Shown: positions 17,266-26,443, counted from the stretch's first letter. The stretch: DNA of 64,000 nucleotides from [Clostridium] saccharolyticum WM1 (GCF_000144625.1 NC_014376.1:3744501-3808500); one strand, 5' to 3'. Notes: a model not told the origin generated them from the letters alone. A program made the numbers and translations.

Positions 17266-18891
17266 TTAGGGATCAGTAAGTTCAATATTTGTATTTACTC
17301 CTTTTTCAACATACTGAACCAACCTCATATACTCATCCATACGGTTCCATACAATTTCAATCGCTTCACTTCCGTAGACATAGATGCTGTCAATCAGCTC
17401 ATCTGCCATTTCTTTTGAAAGCACCGTAAATCCCTCATATCGCTTGAAGCTCGCAATGATGGAGATTGGCTGTCCGTTTTCCTGATAACGACTTTGCAAT
17501 GCCGTTTCAAGATCAGCGATTTGGGCATCTGTTTCCGCAATCTGCTTTCCAATCTCTTTCTTACAGCTGATGTAGCTTTCCCTGTCCAAAGTACCATCTT
17601 TGTATTTTTCATATGCCTTAACCTTGGATGCTCTCAGCTTGGAAAGGGCAGTTTGAATCTGCCTAATCTGCTCTGTCAGAGTGGTTATATCACTATGACT
17701 TTGGGTTTTTACTCTGTCAATAAGCTGTTCCATATCAAGCATGACCTCTATCTGCTTATGTATCACAGATAGGACGGTCTGTATCAAACTGACTTCGGAA
17801 ATCCTATCCTTTGTGCAAGTGCTGTTAGCCACATACTGGTGGCTTTCACAATAATAATATGCCGTAGCCGAGGGACTATTGCTTCTTCGCATAACATGCT
17901 GACAAACCCCACACTTCACTTTACCCATCAGAGGTCTGACTTCTGTGTGCTTCTGTATCCTTTGGGGCGCAGAGAAACGCTCCTGAACCGAAGCAAATAA
18001 TTCCTCCGAAACAATGGCTTCATGGGTATTCGGTACGACAATCCACTCGCATTTTGGAATGCGTTTACCGTGCTTACTCCCGACAAAAGGGCTACGATTT
18101 TTTCCGTTTACCATTTTTCCTGTGTAGCGTTCGTCACGGATAATGGTCAGGACGGTCGTGTTCATCCAGTGGTTTGTATTTCCAACAACATTGTATTTAC
18201 GGTCACAGCCCATAAGCCGTTTATAGATATATGGCGTCGGAATATTTTCTGCGTTCAGGATGGCGGCAATTTGCACGGCATTTTTGCCCTCGCCCGCCAT
18301 CGAAAAAATACGTCTGACAATGGCAACAGCCTCTTCATCAACCACAAGTTTCTTGCGGTTTTCTGGAGATTTTGTATAGCCATAGGGTGCGTGACTGCTG
18401 ATGAATTCACCCTTTTCCATTCGGATCTTCTTCGCACTCCGTACCTTTTGTGACAGGTCTTTGCTGTAAAGGGAGTAAATCAAGTTTCTGAAACCCACAT
18501 CAAGTCCGCCAGTCGTACCGTCAAAGTCGTTGCTGTCAAAACGGTCATTGACGGAGATAAAACGTACCCCTAAAAAGGGAAATATCTGCTCCAAATAATC
18601 TCCAATGTCAATGTAGTTTCTTCCGAAACGGGATAGGTCTTTCACGATGATACAGCTTATGTTTCCGGCGCGCACTTCTTCCAGCAAGGCTTTCACGCCC
18701 GGACGGTCAAAATTCGTACCACTGTAACCATCATCGCAAAACTCAACCACTTCATACTGTGAGAGGTCAGGGGAGCTTTTCACAAAGGCGTTCAGAAGCT
18801 CCCGCTGGTTTATGATACTGTTGCTTTCACCCTCGTTCTCGTCCTCTTGGGATAAGCGGGTATACTCGGCAAGGATTTTCTTGATACTCAC
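17266..18891 (-). CDS. large serine recombinase (third of three)
   Basis: A 541-residue site-specific recombinase that would integrate or excise the surrounding mobile element. The resolvase domain shows the catalytic Ser14 in AEYTRLSQEDE, then DGYSGTNFDRPG and the IIVKDLSRFGRNYI arginine cluster. A recombinase domain with YGYTKSPENRK and a zinc ribbon (KCGVCQHVMRR with later YYYCESHQ) follows, then a coiled coil near residues 390-470. Its first four bases overlap the end of the preceding recombinase gene (ATGA), so translation is coupled. Triplets of such genes sit at the end of many Clostridia integrative elements. Confidence 0.93.
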   Translation of the reverse strand: MSIKKILAEYTRLSQEDENEGESNSIINQRELLNAFVKSSPDLSQYEVVEFCDDGYSGTNFDRPGVKALLEEVRAGNISCIIVKDLSRFGRNYIDIGDYLEQIFPFLGVRFISVNDRFDSNDFDGTTGGLDVGFRNLIYSLYSKDLSQKVRSAKKIRMEKGEFISSHAPYGYTKSPENRKKLVVDEEAVAIVRRIFSMAGEGKNAVQIAAILNAENIPTPYIYKRLMGCDRKYNVVGNTNHWMNTTVLTIIRDERYTGKMVNGKNRSPFVGSKHGKRIPKCEWIVVPNTHEAIVSEELFASVQERFSAPQRIQKHTEVRPLMGKVKCGVCQHVMRRSNSPSATAYYYCESHQYVANSTCTKDRISEVSLIQTVLSVIHKQIEVMLDMEQLIDRVKTQSHSDITTLTEQIRQIQTALSKLRASKVKAYEKYKDGTLDRESYISCKKEIGKQIAETDAQIADLETALQSRYQENGQPISIIASFKRYEGFTVLSKEMADELIDSIYVYGSEAIEIVWNRMDEYMRLVQYVEKGVNTNIELTDP

Positions 18892-20564
18892 GAAACCCTC
18901 ACCTCACTCTCCGCCTCAATAAAGCCGAGCAAACTTTCAAACTCATCCCGATACCTGAAACAGATGGATACCGTTTGATCGCTGAATATCTCCACCCGTT
19001 CTATCAGCTCGGAAATCATTTCTCCCGTTATGGCTTTATTCTTTCCCCATTTCTTCAAGGCTGTTATCCATGGGTTTTGAGGTGTCAGCATGGTATCAAG
19101 ACGGTGCTTTTGCATGGATAGTTCATCAAGTCGGCTCCGCAAAAGGGTAACATCTTTCTCATACTTTGCTTTTGTAAAGAGATATTCCGCTTCATCAAGG
19201 AGCTTTTCCTGATAATCCTCATACAAGGAACTTCTGAGCATGGACAGTCTGGACAGCTTCTTTTCCGTTTCGGAAATCTCCGTGTCCACCTCACTCTGCT
19301 GCTGGCAGAAGCCTTCTTTTGCATTGAGCTTAGACACCATTCGGTCTATGTCAACGGCAAGGTCAATCTGCTTGCGGATAGCCGTATAAAGAATGGAGAG
19401 CAAATCCGGTTCGTCCATACGCTTTCTGATGCAGTCATTCTTGGCAATATCCTCGTATGTGGCACAGCTAAAGTAATAGAGTGCCGAACCCTTTGATTTG
19501 GGCATTTTACGCCATTTCATGCTCCGTTTGCAATCACCACAGAACACAAGCCCTTTTAAGATATTTGACCGTTGCGGCTCCATTTCTTTTCTCTCGATGG
19601 ACTCCCGTTCCTGCTTGATGTACCGTACCGCCAAAAAGGTTTCTTCATCAATCAAGGGTTCATGGGTGTTCTTTATTTCTACCCACTGATCCTGCGGCTG
19701 CTCCACACAGCCACCCTTGCCCCATAGGTCAGATTTTGTTTTTCCCTGCACCATATGACCGAGGTAAACCGGGTTAACCAAAATCCTGCGGACGGCGCTT
19801 TTATACCAATACCGCATATTAGCATAACGCTCACTTTTCAAGATGCCCTTTTCATAGCGGTACTGGCTTGGGGAGGGAATGCCCAACTCATTGAGTTTTT
19901 GGGCGATACGCATATCACCCATACCATTACTCGCCCACTTAAAAATATCCCTGACAACCGGTGCGGTTTCTTCGTCAATCACCAGCTTGCCATTATCCGC
20001 CTTTTGATAGCCGTAGGCTGCGACACAGCCGGTAAATTCCCCTCTGCCTCTCTTGACTGCAAGCCCCGACTTTATCTTTTTTGATATATCTCTGGCGTAC
20101 ACATCATGGATCAGGTTTTTCAGAGGAACGGCATACCCATCATCCTGACTGCTGGCATTTAGACTGTCATATCCATCGTTCACGGAGATAAAGCGAACAT
20201 GAAAGAATGGCAGTATTTTTTCAAGATAAGTTCCGGTTTCAATGTAGTTTCTGCCGAAACGGGACAGGTCTTTGACCACAATGCAGTTGATTTTTCCACC
20301 CTTGATGGCGTCCATCATTTCATTGAAACCGGGACGGTCGAAGTTCGTTCCTGTCTGATTGACATCCTTAAAAACAGATATGAGCTTCAGGTACGGCCTT
20401 TCAGCGATATAGCGTTCCAACATGGAGATTTGATTGCCGATGGAATCACTTTCTTTTTTTCGCTCATCTTCCTCCGACAGCCGCCCATAAACACAGGTGT
20501 TCCATATCGTTTCAAGAGGGACCTGGGCAACATGATCTATTTGTTTTCTGCTTGTTCTCGCCAT
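18888..20564 (-). CDS. large serine recombinase (second of three)
   Basis: A 558-residue serine recombinase. The catalytic Ser30 lies in VYGRLSEEDER, followed by DVNQTGTNFDRPGF, the CIVVKDLSRFGRNYIETGTY helix, a recombinase domain with AYGYQKADNGK, a zinc ribbon (VFCGDCKRSMKWR and YFSCATY) and a coiled coil with a second Cys-free tail. It begins 1 base after the stop of the first recombinase gene and overlaps the third by 4 bases. All three differ clearly in sequence, so they are old paralogues rather than a recent duplication; they may work as partners or recognise different half-sites. Confidence 0.93.
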   Translation of the reverse strand: MARTSRKQIDHVAQVPLETIWNTCVYGRLSEEDERKKESDSIGNQISMLERYIAERPYLKLISVFKDVNQTGTNFDRPGFNEMMDAIKGGKINCIVVKDLSRFGRNYIETGTYLEKILPFFHVRFISVNDGYDSLNASSQDDGYAVPLKNLIHDVYARDISKKIKSGLAVKRGRGEFTGCVAAYGYQKADNGKLVIDEETAPVVRDIFKWASNGMGDMRIAQKLNELGIPSPSQYRYEKGILKSERYANMRYWYKSAVRRILVNPVYLGHMVQGKTKSDLWGKGGCVEQPQDQWVEIKNTHEPLIDEETFLAVRYIKQERESIERKEMEPQRSNILKGLVFCGDCKRSMKWRKMPKSKGSALYYFSCATYEDIAKNDCIRKRMDEPDLLSILYTAIRKQIDLAVDIDRMVSKLNAKEGFCQQQSEVDTEISETEKKLSRLSMLRSSLYEDYQEKLLDEAEYLFTKAKYEKDVTLLRSRLDELSMQKHRLDTMLTPQNPWITALKKWGKNKAITGEMISELIERVEIFSDQTVSICFRYRDEFESLLGFIEAESEVRVS

Positions 20565-20565
20565 C

Positions 20566-22233
20566 TTACACCACCCCCTTTATGGGAGCCGGTGAAGCTG
20601 TTGCAATTAGGTCTTTTGCGTTCTCGGCAAAGAACAAAGCTCTTTCATATTCATACTGATAGCGGAATCGGATTTCCACCCGGCTGCCGGAATAGATATT
20701 GACCCACTCAATCAGGGAAACAACTACCTTTCGGGACAGCTCGGTGATATTCCGATTCTTCTTAAAGGCTTCAATCCAAACGCTGTTTGCTCCCTTACCC
20801 GCAAGGATCAGGGCAATATCCTGTTTCAGCCGTTCGGCAGCTTTCTCCGCTTCCTCACACTTTTTTCCGTATATGACCTTAAATTCCCGGTACTCATCTG
20901 CATCAATGACACCGCTTTTCAAGTCCTCATAGATAGACACTTTGAGGTTTTTATACTTTTCGATTTCCTCCTGTTTCATCAGCAGTTGAGTATCAATTTT
21001 TCGGATTTCCTCCTGCTGCATAGGAAGGGTGTCGATATAACGGAGAATCCGTTCAATGTCGAGAATAGAAGCGATGTGATTTTGAAGTGCTTGCAGGACT
21101 GCCTTTTCTAATACCTTTTCGCTGATGCAGTGAGTGGTACAGCCATCCCCAGCCTTATTCTTTGAACAATAATAGTAGGCGTACTTCTTTCCGCCTGCGG
21201 GTACAATCTTTCGCACCATACCGCTTTTGCAGTCAGCACAAAAAAGCAGGCCGGAAAACGGATAGACAGCTTCTCCGTCTGGAGCGATACGGGTATCCTG
21301 TGCCAGCACACGGTTCACAGTGTCAAAAATCTCCTGTGGGATAATAGGCTCATGGGTGTTTTCCACCCGAACCCATTTATCCTCCGGTTTCATAAACCGC
21401 TGCTTAATTTTATAGTTTGGAGTGCTTTCCTTACCCTGCACAAGATGCCCTGCGTAGATAGGGTTTTTCAAAATGCGGCCAACCGCCACCGCAGTCCATT
21501 TTGCCTTGGGGTTTACCTGAAAGCTGGTGGCAAAGTTAAGTCCTAAAAAGCGTTTATATTCCATGGGGGATGGCTCGCTGATCTCATTCAGCCTGTCGGC
21601 TATCCCTTGCTGGCTGAGTCCGTCCAGCTTCCATGCAAAAATATCCCGCACAATCTTTGCGGCATAGGAGTCTATCACCAGTTGATTTTTGTTCTCGTCT
21701 GATTTCATGTAGCCGTAAACGGCAAAGGAACCGATAAACTCGCCATTTTTACGCTTTACATCAAGCTGACTCCTAATTTTAACGGAGATGTCCCTGCAAT
21801 ACGCATCGTTGACAAGGTTCTTAAAAGGAATGATAATATCGTCTGACGGTGATTTTTCCTTTGCACTGTCGTAACCGTCGTTGATAGCAATGAAACGCAC
21901 ACCTAAAAACGGAAAAATCCGTTCAATGTATCGTCCTGCTTCGATGTAGTTTCTGCCGAAACGGGACAGGTCTTTGACGATGATGCAGTTGATCCGTCCG
22001 GCTCTTACATCCTCCATCATCAAATTGAACGCAGGACGATTAAAGTCAACACCACTAAATCCGTCATCTATTCTTTCCGAACAGAGGCGGATTTCGGGCA
22101 TTGACTTCACAAAATTGGTTATTAAATCTCTTTGATTGGCAATGCTGTCGCTTTCTGCTTTATCGCCATCCTCTTTAGACAGGCGCAAATAGTCTACAGC
22201 ATTGTATATGATTGTATCCTTATTTAATGGCAT
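20566..22233 (-). CDS. large serine recombinase (first of three)
   Basis: A 555-residue serine recombinase with catalytic Ser19 in DYLRLSKEDGD, the GFSGVDFNRPAF loop, CIIVKDLSRFGRNYIEAGRY helix, a recombinase domain with VYGYMKSDENK, a zinc ribbon (LLFCADCKSGMVRK and YYYCSKNKAGDGC) and a coiled coil near residues 400-470. It leads the three-gene operon; the SD GGGAGG lies upstream of the ATG and a promoter with a consensus TATAAT is about 80 bases away. It follows the DUF6870-like gene with a 172-base gap. Confidence 0.93.
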   Translation of the reverse strand: MPLNKDTIIYNAVDYLRLSKEDGDKAESDSIANQRDLITNFVKSMPEIRLCSERIDDGFSGVDFNRPAFNLMMEDVRAGRINCIIVKDLSRFGRNYIEAGRYIERIFPFLGVRFIAINDGYDSAKEKSPSDDIIIPFKNLVNDAYCRDISVKIRSQLDVKRKNGEFIGSFAVYGYMKSDENKNQLVIDSYAAKIVRDIFAWKLDGLSQQGIADRLNEISEPSPMEYKRFLGLNFATSFQVNPKAKWTAVAVGRILKNPIYAGHLVQGKESTPNYKIKQRFMKPEDKWVRVENTHEPIIPQEIFDTVNRVLAQDTRIAPDGEAVYPFSGLLFCADCKSGMVRKIVPAGGKKYAYYYCSKNKAGDGCTTHCISEKVLEKAVLQALQNHIASILDIERILRYIDTLPMQQEEIRKIDTQLLMKQEEIEKYKNLKVSIYEDLKSGVIDADEYREFKVIYGKKCEEAEKAAERLKQDIALILAGKGANSVWIEAFKKNRNITELSRKVVVSLIEWVNIYSGSRVEIRFRYQYEYERALFFAENAKDLIATASPAPIKGVV

Positions 22234-22314
22234 AACAAAACCTCCCGATTGAAAAAGTCAAGAAGCAAAACCTGACCTAATCAATGGGCGTTCGCTAATA
22301 TTAGTCCATGTATA

Positions 22315-22343
22315 ATTATAGCACCCCTCTCAGGATGCGTCCA
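22315..22343 (-). promoter_or_regulatory. promoter of the recombinase operon
   Basis: A perfect TATAAT lies at 22315-22320; 17 bases upstream is TGGACG (22338-22343), or CTGGAC with an 18-base spacer. The -35 is moderate. The leader to the first recombinase is about 75 bases. Confidence 0.55.
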
Positions 22344-22405
22344 GACAATATTGCTATTTCTCCGAACCCATACGGTCAGGCTCCGCCCGAAGCAAACTAC
22401 CCATA

Positions 22406-22663
22406 TCACATCATCCTCAAAAAACTTTCCATCCTATCCTCCAGTGTGGCGCCGCTATCATTAAAGCTGATTTTGACTACTACTTTTCCGCACTTGTAGC
22501 AATATGGATTTCTTATTTGCTGGATAAAATCCAGTATCCGTTCTTCCATGGGCAGTTTTGCATTGACTTTCGTATCATTAATGTCAACCAGAGTATCCGG
22601 GTTGACCGTTCGGATGTCTATGTTTTTCATCGTTTCAAAGTCTATATCTGGTAAAGAGTCCAC
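22406..22663 (-). CDS. DUF6870-like small mobile-element protein
   Basis: An 85-residue protein that resembles the DUF6870 family found beside helicases and recombinases in Firmicutes integrative elements; its function is unknown. It opens with VDSLPDIDFETMKNIDIRTV and includes NPYCYKCGKVVVKISFND, where two Cys spaced CxxC may bind metal. A GTG start at 22663 is chosen because AAAGGAG lies 7 bases upstream and homology begins there; an in-frame ATG 52 codons earlier is inside the upstream hairpin and helicase end and has no SD. It sits between the DinG-like helicase and the recombinases. Confidence 0.65.
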   Translation of the reverse strand: MDSLPDIDFETMKNIDIRTVNPDTLVDINDTKVNAKLPMEERILDFIQQIRNPYCYKCGKVVVKISFNDSGATLEDRMESFLRMM

Positions 22664-22686
22664 CCAATCACTCCTTTCGGGGCATA

Positions 22687-22715
22687 GGGCGATAAGGCTC
22701 CCTGCCTTACCGCCC
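22687..22715 (-). promoter_or_regulatory. hairpin between helicase and DUF6870-like gene
   Basis: GGGCGGTAAGGC and GCCTTATCGCCC form a 12-bp stem with one wobble and a 5-base loop, located 24 bases upstream of the GTG start. It lacks a T-run, so it is more likely an RNA processing or translational element than a terminator. Confidence 0.45.
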
Positions 22716-22815
22716 TGATACAGTGTATTCCGGTTCAGCTTGTCAGGTGACAGTCGAGCGGAAAAAGCAATGAATAGGCTCCGTCCTTTTTCTTGGAGAA
22801 AAGACGGGCGCCCAC

Positions 22816-25077
22816 TCATTCAAAGTAGGTGCCCGACTTCTTAGCCGCAATAAAGCGGTTCACATCAGAAAGCTGGTGCGTAACGGGCATATCAGGTAAG
22901 GCCGCCAATATATCATTCCGGTAGCGTCTGCTCGCCCGACTGTCGAGAATAGAAAAAACACAGGTATCCGTTTCTCTGCGGATGCCCCGGCCAAACCACT
23001 GGCGCAGTTTGATGAGCATACCCGGCACAATGACTTTGTTCAGATAGCCGTAGAAGTCAGGGTACAGGGTCTTTTCATATTCCAGCACCGGGTCAGGAGC
23101 AGGGAACGGCAGCCGTACCACAATGAGGGAAGATAAAATATCCCCGGCAAGGTCAATGCCCTCCCCGGCACTGTCGCTGGCGCAGAGGACACCTTTTCCG
23201 CTTTTACGAAAAGCGTCGATAGCGTCCAGACGGCTTTTGCCCATACGGAACAAGGGAAATGAAGTGATTCGTCCGCATAGTTCGTCATATACCTGCTCCA
23301 TCATGCGGTAAGAAGTAAACAGAATTAGGGTATGCCCATGGGTCGCTTCAATCATCTCCACCAGCCGATTGACCACCGCTTGAAAATAACTGCTGTCTTT
23401 GTCTGAAGGCAACGGCATATCCTGCGGAAGATACAACAAAGCGTGGTTTGGATAATCAAAGGGAGAAGCCTTGCTGGTTTCAAAGATGCGGCGTTTCTCT
23501 GCCAGTATAATTCCGTTATTTCGCTTGAAATGTGAAAAATCGCCCCCCACAGAGATCGTACCGGAGGTCAGGATATACGGAATTTCTTCCTGCCAAATAT
23601 CCTCCGACAATAGGTAATCAAGCTGCTTTGGCAGGGCGCAGACCCGGCAGGCCGTTGCCCCAGTCATTTCCAGCCAGAGAATAGACCCTGCATGGTGAAA
23701 CAGGATGGACAGCTTCACTTCCTGCTGTTCCATGCGGTTTACCAGCCGGTCGTAACGCTCCCTTTTCTCACGGGAGGTCGTATAAAAAAGCACCGACAGT
23801 CTGCGCAGCACAGCCATCAGTGTTTTCAAAGCCCGTATGCAATTTAAGTTAATTTGTACGGCATAGCAGTTCTTATCATAGCCTGTGCCTGCGGCATATC
23901 GCAGGGCCTCAAAGAGCAAGACATTCTGTTCCTGTATGGTTCCGCACAGCCTGACGATCTCCGCTTTGTCGGGATTGCCTCCGCCTATGGCATGGTAAAT
24001 GCTTGCCACCAACCGTTCCAGCTCCACATTTTCCAATGTCATGCCGTACATCTGTCGGGCGGCATCAAGGAGCTTGTGAGCTTCGTCAAAAATCACCACT
24101 CCACGGGGCGGGAACAGGGACCTTCTCCCGTTCTTCCTGCCAAGTACATCAGCCAGCACAAGATTGTGGTTGGCAATCTGAAAATCATATCCAAGGGACT
24201 GCGCTTTGCGGATAAAATCACGGTATCGGCAGACCGAGGACAGCGGGCAGTTCAGATGGCAGCGTTCCACATTGATACAGGATTTCACATAGTCCGTTAA
24301 GGGGAGCGTATCCAAATCAAGGGGGCAGGCTCCTGTGAAAAGCCCGGTCAGAACAGAAAGCAGCTCCTTGTCCTCATGGCGGTCATTGTGTGCGATAGAG
24401 GAACGATACCCCTTTACACGGCTATCGCAGGCATAATGGGATTTCCCCTTGCGCACTACAAAGGACAGGGGCTTGTCAATGATACGGTGTTCCATCAGAA
24501 TATCGGAAATCTGAGGGATATATTCTTCCGTCAATGCCTTTTGCAGCGCAATGGTGGAAGTAGAGATAATTGTCGGCAGTTTATTGTTGCTGAATAAGTT
24601 GTGGACCGTTACGGCCAGTATGTAGGCATGGGTTTTGCCTGTACCTACCTCGGCCTCGCAGAGCGCCAGCCTGTTTTCCTGCAAGGACTCCAGCATTTCC
24701 AATGCAAGAGTCGCCTGATTTTCCCGAAAGTCCATACCATGTTCCGGCAGTATGTTTGAAAAGATGTGTTCCAGAAGATTTCTTGCTCTTATGGCAGGCT
24801 TGATGGAAAAGGTGCTTTCCGGTTCCGATACTGCCTGCGAAAGCATTTTGTCCATCGCTTTTTGATAGCCGCCTTCATTCAGCGGCGCCGCTTTGGAAAA
24901 GAGCCGCTTTACCTTTAAGGTGGTAAGCTCCACCATGCGGTAGCTGTATGTTTTTCCGGTGTAGTATTCCAAAAGCACGCAATTTTCGGCTGTCAGTACA
25001 ATGCGTTCCTCTTGCCGAATTAAGCCTGCTTCATAAATCTTATTTTGAATATCTGCCATATAGACAGGTTGATTCAT
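22816..25077 (-). CDS. DinG/XPD-like ATP-dependent DNA helicase
   Basis: A 753-residue superfamily 2 helicase of the XPD/DinG type, probably used in replication or transfer of the mobile element. Walker A is EAEVGTGKTHAY (about residue 140), the four-cysteine Fe-S cluster region is SCINVERCHLNCPLSSVCRYRD, the DEAH box is VVIFDEAHKLLDAA, and the C-terminal half has LILFTSYRMMEQVYDEL, SAGEGIDLAGD and the motif VI GRGIRRETD. The start has AAAGGAGG upstream. It is flanked by the sigma-like gene and DUF6870-like gene, a set often seen in ICE-like elements. Confidence 0.9.
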   Translation of the reverse strand: MNQPVYMADIQNKIYEAGLIRQEERIVLTAENCVLLEYYTGKTYSYRMVELTTLKVKRLFSKAAPLNEGGYQKAMDKMLSQAVSEPESTFSIKPAIRARNLLEHIFSNILPEHGMDFRENQATLALEMLESLQENRLALCEAEVGTGKTHAYILAVTVHNLFSNNKLPTIISTSTIALQKALTEEYIPQISDILMEHRIIDKPLSFVVRKGKSHYACDSRVKGYRSSIAHNDRHEDKELLSVLTGLFTGACPLDLDTLPLTDYVKSCINVERCHLNCPLSSVCRYRDFIRKAQSLGYDFQIANHNLVLADVLGRKNGRRSLFPPRGVVIFDEAHKLLDAARQMYGMTLENVELERLVASIYHAIGGGNPDKAEIVRLCGTIQEQNVLLFEALRYAAGTGYDKNCYAVQINLNCIRALKTLMAVLRRLSVLFYTTSREKRERYDRLVNRMEQQEVKLSILFHHAGSILWLEMTGATACRVCALPKQLDYLLSEDIWQEEIPYILTSGTISVGGDFSHFKRNNGIILAEKRRIFETSKASPFDYPNHALLYLPQDMPLPSDKDSSYFQAVVNRLVEMIEATHGHTLILFTSYRMMEQVYDELCGRITSFPLFRMGKSRLDAIDAFRKSGKGVLCASDSAGEGIDLAGDILSSLIVVRLPFPAPDPVLEYEKTLYPDFYGYLNKVIVPGMLIKLRQWFGRGIRRETDTCVFSILDSRASRRYRNDILAALPDMPVTHQLSDVNRFIAAKKSGTYFE

Positions 25078-25120
25078 ATCGTTTTGCCTCCTTTGCTTGC
25101 CTAAAGGAGCGACACAAGAA

Positions 25121-25180
25121 TGCGGCGGAATCAGGAAAGATGTTGAAAGTTTGATGACTCAAAAAGCCTGTTCCGCCGCA
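25121..25180 (-). promoter_or_regulatory. long hairpin in the helicase leader
   Basis: TGCGGCGGAA plus CAGG (25121-25135) pairs with CCTGTTCCGCCGCA (25167-25180) with one bulged base, 45 bases upstream of the helicase start. A smaller CTATCG/CGATAG hairpin lies just before it on the transcript. It may attenuate helicase expression. Confidence 0.45.
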
Positions 25181-25281
25181 TGGTTTCTATCGCTCCGATA
25201 GAGCACGATAGATTTTTATATCAAAGCAAAGGTGTGACAGGCGATCCGGCTGGTGTTGCCGGACTCCATAAAAGCCGCCCC

Positions 25282-25524
25282 TCATTCTATCTCAAACGAG
25301 GGTGATGCGTTTTCCCGGCCGTCTGCCGGGCTACTCAATGCGGTGAGGCGTTCAAAGTAGAAGTACCATGATGACCGGCAGGGATCGTCGCAATCCGTCC
25401 CACCACAGGGCGTAACTGCCGCAGACATAATCGCTCGGAGGGCATTTGCCCTCGTCTTGGCGTGTCCCGGCGTGTCGCTCTCCCTGCCGGTGATGTACCC
25501 ATCACACCCATATTCTGTTTTCAA
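25282..25524 (-). CDS. possible small Cys-containing protein, unidentified
   Basis: An 80-codon frame between the sigma-like gene and the helicase, starting at a TTG with only a weak SD. The protein has a CGGTDCDDPC cluster and an acidic tail. No family is recognised; similar small frames are common in this position in Firmicutes elements, which is why it is listed. It could equally be non-coding leader sequence. The rest of 25078-25597 shows only the hairpins noted above. Confidence 0.3.
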   Translation of the reverse strand: MKTEYGCDGYITGRESDTPGHAKTRANALRAIMSAAVTPCGGTDCDDPCRSSWYFYFERLTALSSPADGRENASPSFEIE

Positions 25525-25597
25525 TGTTCAGGCGAAAGGAAATTGGAAAATCCTTTCACCCAATGTCAAAAAAACAGGGGGGTGTAGGGGTACGAAA

Positions 25598-26092
25598 TTA
25601 AATTTTTTTGAAAAACTTTTGCAGCTTTGTCGCAGCCGCCTCTATGCTTTCGTGGACAGAGGTAAAATGTACCCCTTCACGGCTAGCGATCTGCCGGTAG
25701 GATAAGCCCTCCACAAAATGCAGAATAAACCGGCGTCGCTGGATTTCCGTCAATTCTCCGCTGTCCAGCAGCCGCCTTGCAGCTTCCTTGGCTTTTGTGG
25801 TATCGCTTTTATGTATCAAGTCCAAATCAAGGGGCGGTGCGGCGAGCTGCTCTGTTTCCTCCAGTCCATTGATGGTCACATCCAAACGGCTTGTCCGGTT
25901 TTCGTGTATGACTTGCTCATGATAGATTTCATCCGACAAGGCTTTCAGCTCTAAAAAGTCCTGTGCCGTCTTGCCGGGGTTCTCTGCAAGGTAGTCCTCC
26001 AGTGTGATTTCTACAATGCGGTCTGCGAAACGGTAAACAATGCCCTCGCTGAATTTATTTAGGGCATAATCACTGTCTTTATAATTCTTCAT
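25598..26092 (-). CDS. sigma-70 region-4-like DNA-binding protein, copy 1
   Basis: A 164-residue protein of the sigma-70 family like type carried by conjugative elements such as Tn1549 relatives. The C-terminal HTH is clear (LTEIQRRRFILHFVEGLSYR, then QIASREGVHFTSVHESIEAA). The N-terminal half (MKNYKDSDYALNKFSEGIVY, then FADRIVEITLEDYL) shows no region 2, so it is probably a regulator rather than a full sigma factor. The start at 26092 follows GGAGGAAAGGAAC; the SD lies on one arm of a perfect 15-bp hairpin. It is preceded by a c-di-GMP riboswitch, micro-ORF and terminator, and followed by the helicase and recombinases. Copies 2 and 3 are at 38.9 and 54.0 kb; copy 2 differs at only about ten positions. 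Confidence 0.88.
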   Translation of the reverse strand: MKNYKDSDYALNKFSEGIVYRFADRIVEITLEDYLAENPGKTAQDFLELKALSDEIYHEQVIHENRTSRLDVTINGLEETEQLAAPPLDLDLIHKSDTTKAKEAARRLLDSGELTEIQRRRFILHFVEGLSYRQIASREGVHFTSVHESIEAAATKLQKFFKKI

Positions 26093-26100
26093 GTTCCTTT

Positions 26101-26140
26101 CCTCCAATCTGTTTTGCGAAATGCGAAAACAGATTGGAGG
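26101..26140 (-). promoter_or_regulatory. SD-sequestering hairpin of sigma-like gene 1
   Basis: CCTCCAATCTGTTTT pairs perfectly with AAAACAGATTGGAGG (15 bp, 10-base loop). The 3' arm on the RNA ends in the GGAGG that serves as SD, 8 bases before the ATG. The same hairpin precedes copies 2 and 3, with a compensatory A-T to G-C pair change. Confidence 0.7.
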
Positions 26141-26227
26141 GTGGGGAACGGCAGCGTGGCTCGGCCGAAAGGTTACTGCAAAATCTCCGATTTGGTATAA
26201 TTTGTAATATATGCGGGAATTTTGTCG

Positions 26228-26270
26228 AAAAAAATAAGTCAGCACTTCGCCCTTGGCAAAATACTGACTT
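26228..26270 (-). terminator. strong terminator after micro-ORF 1
   Basis: AAGTCAG...CTGACTT extended by TATTTTGC/GCGAAGTG (15 bp in all with wobbles) is followed by ATTTTTTT. It lies 62 bases past the micro-ORF and separates it from the sigma-like gene. Confidence 0.85.
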
Positions 26271-26331
26271 TTTTAGATTTACATGATTAAATGATAAGTT
26301 TGAATAGGAATTTATATAAGATGTTCTTTCT

Positions 26332-26373
26332 TTATTTACACCTCGAAAAGGGATAAAAGCGGAATATTTTCAT
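26332..26373 (-). CDS. conserved 13-residue micro-ORF 1 downstream of a c-di-GMP riboswitch
   Basis: The frame encodes MKIFRFYPFSRCK. The SD GAGAGAGGT lies 6 bases upstream and forms the 3' arm of a hairpin with ACCGACTTTCGC (26379-26413), so translation should be controllable. Copy 2 (39645-39686) encodes the identical peptide with only two base changes, both synonymous (AAA to AAG, stop TAA to TAG), while the bases just downstream differ strongly. Copy 3 (54719-54760) encodes MSIPNFHPFRGWK, same length and six identical residues. This pattern indicates selection on the peptide or its translation. The function is unknown: a leader peptide controlling the terminator after it and a small secreted or signalling peptide are both possible. 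Confidence 0.6.
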   Translation of the reverse strand: MKIFRFYPFSRCK

Positions 26374-26443
26374 GTGGATACCTCTCTCGCCATAGCCATA
26401 GCGAAAGTCGGTATCACGAAGTCTAAAGCATCCGTTAAAAGCC

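Noticed and set aside
25560..25600. G-rich runs near 25.57 kb as a second phase-variable tract
   Set aside because: The longest run is six bases and lies outside any supported gene.
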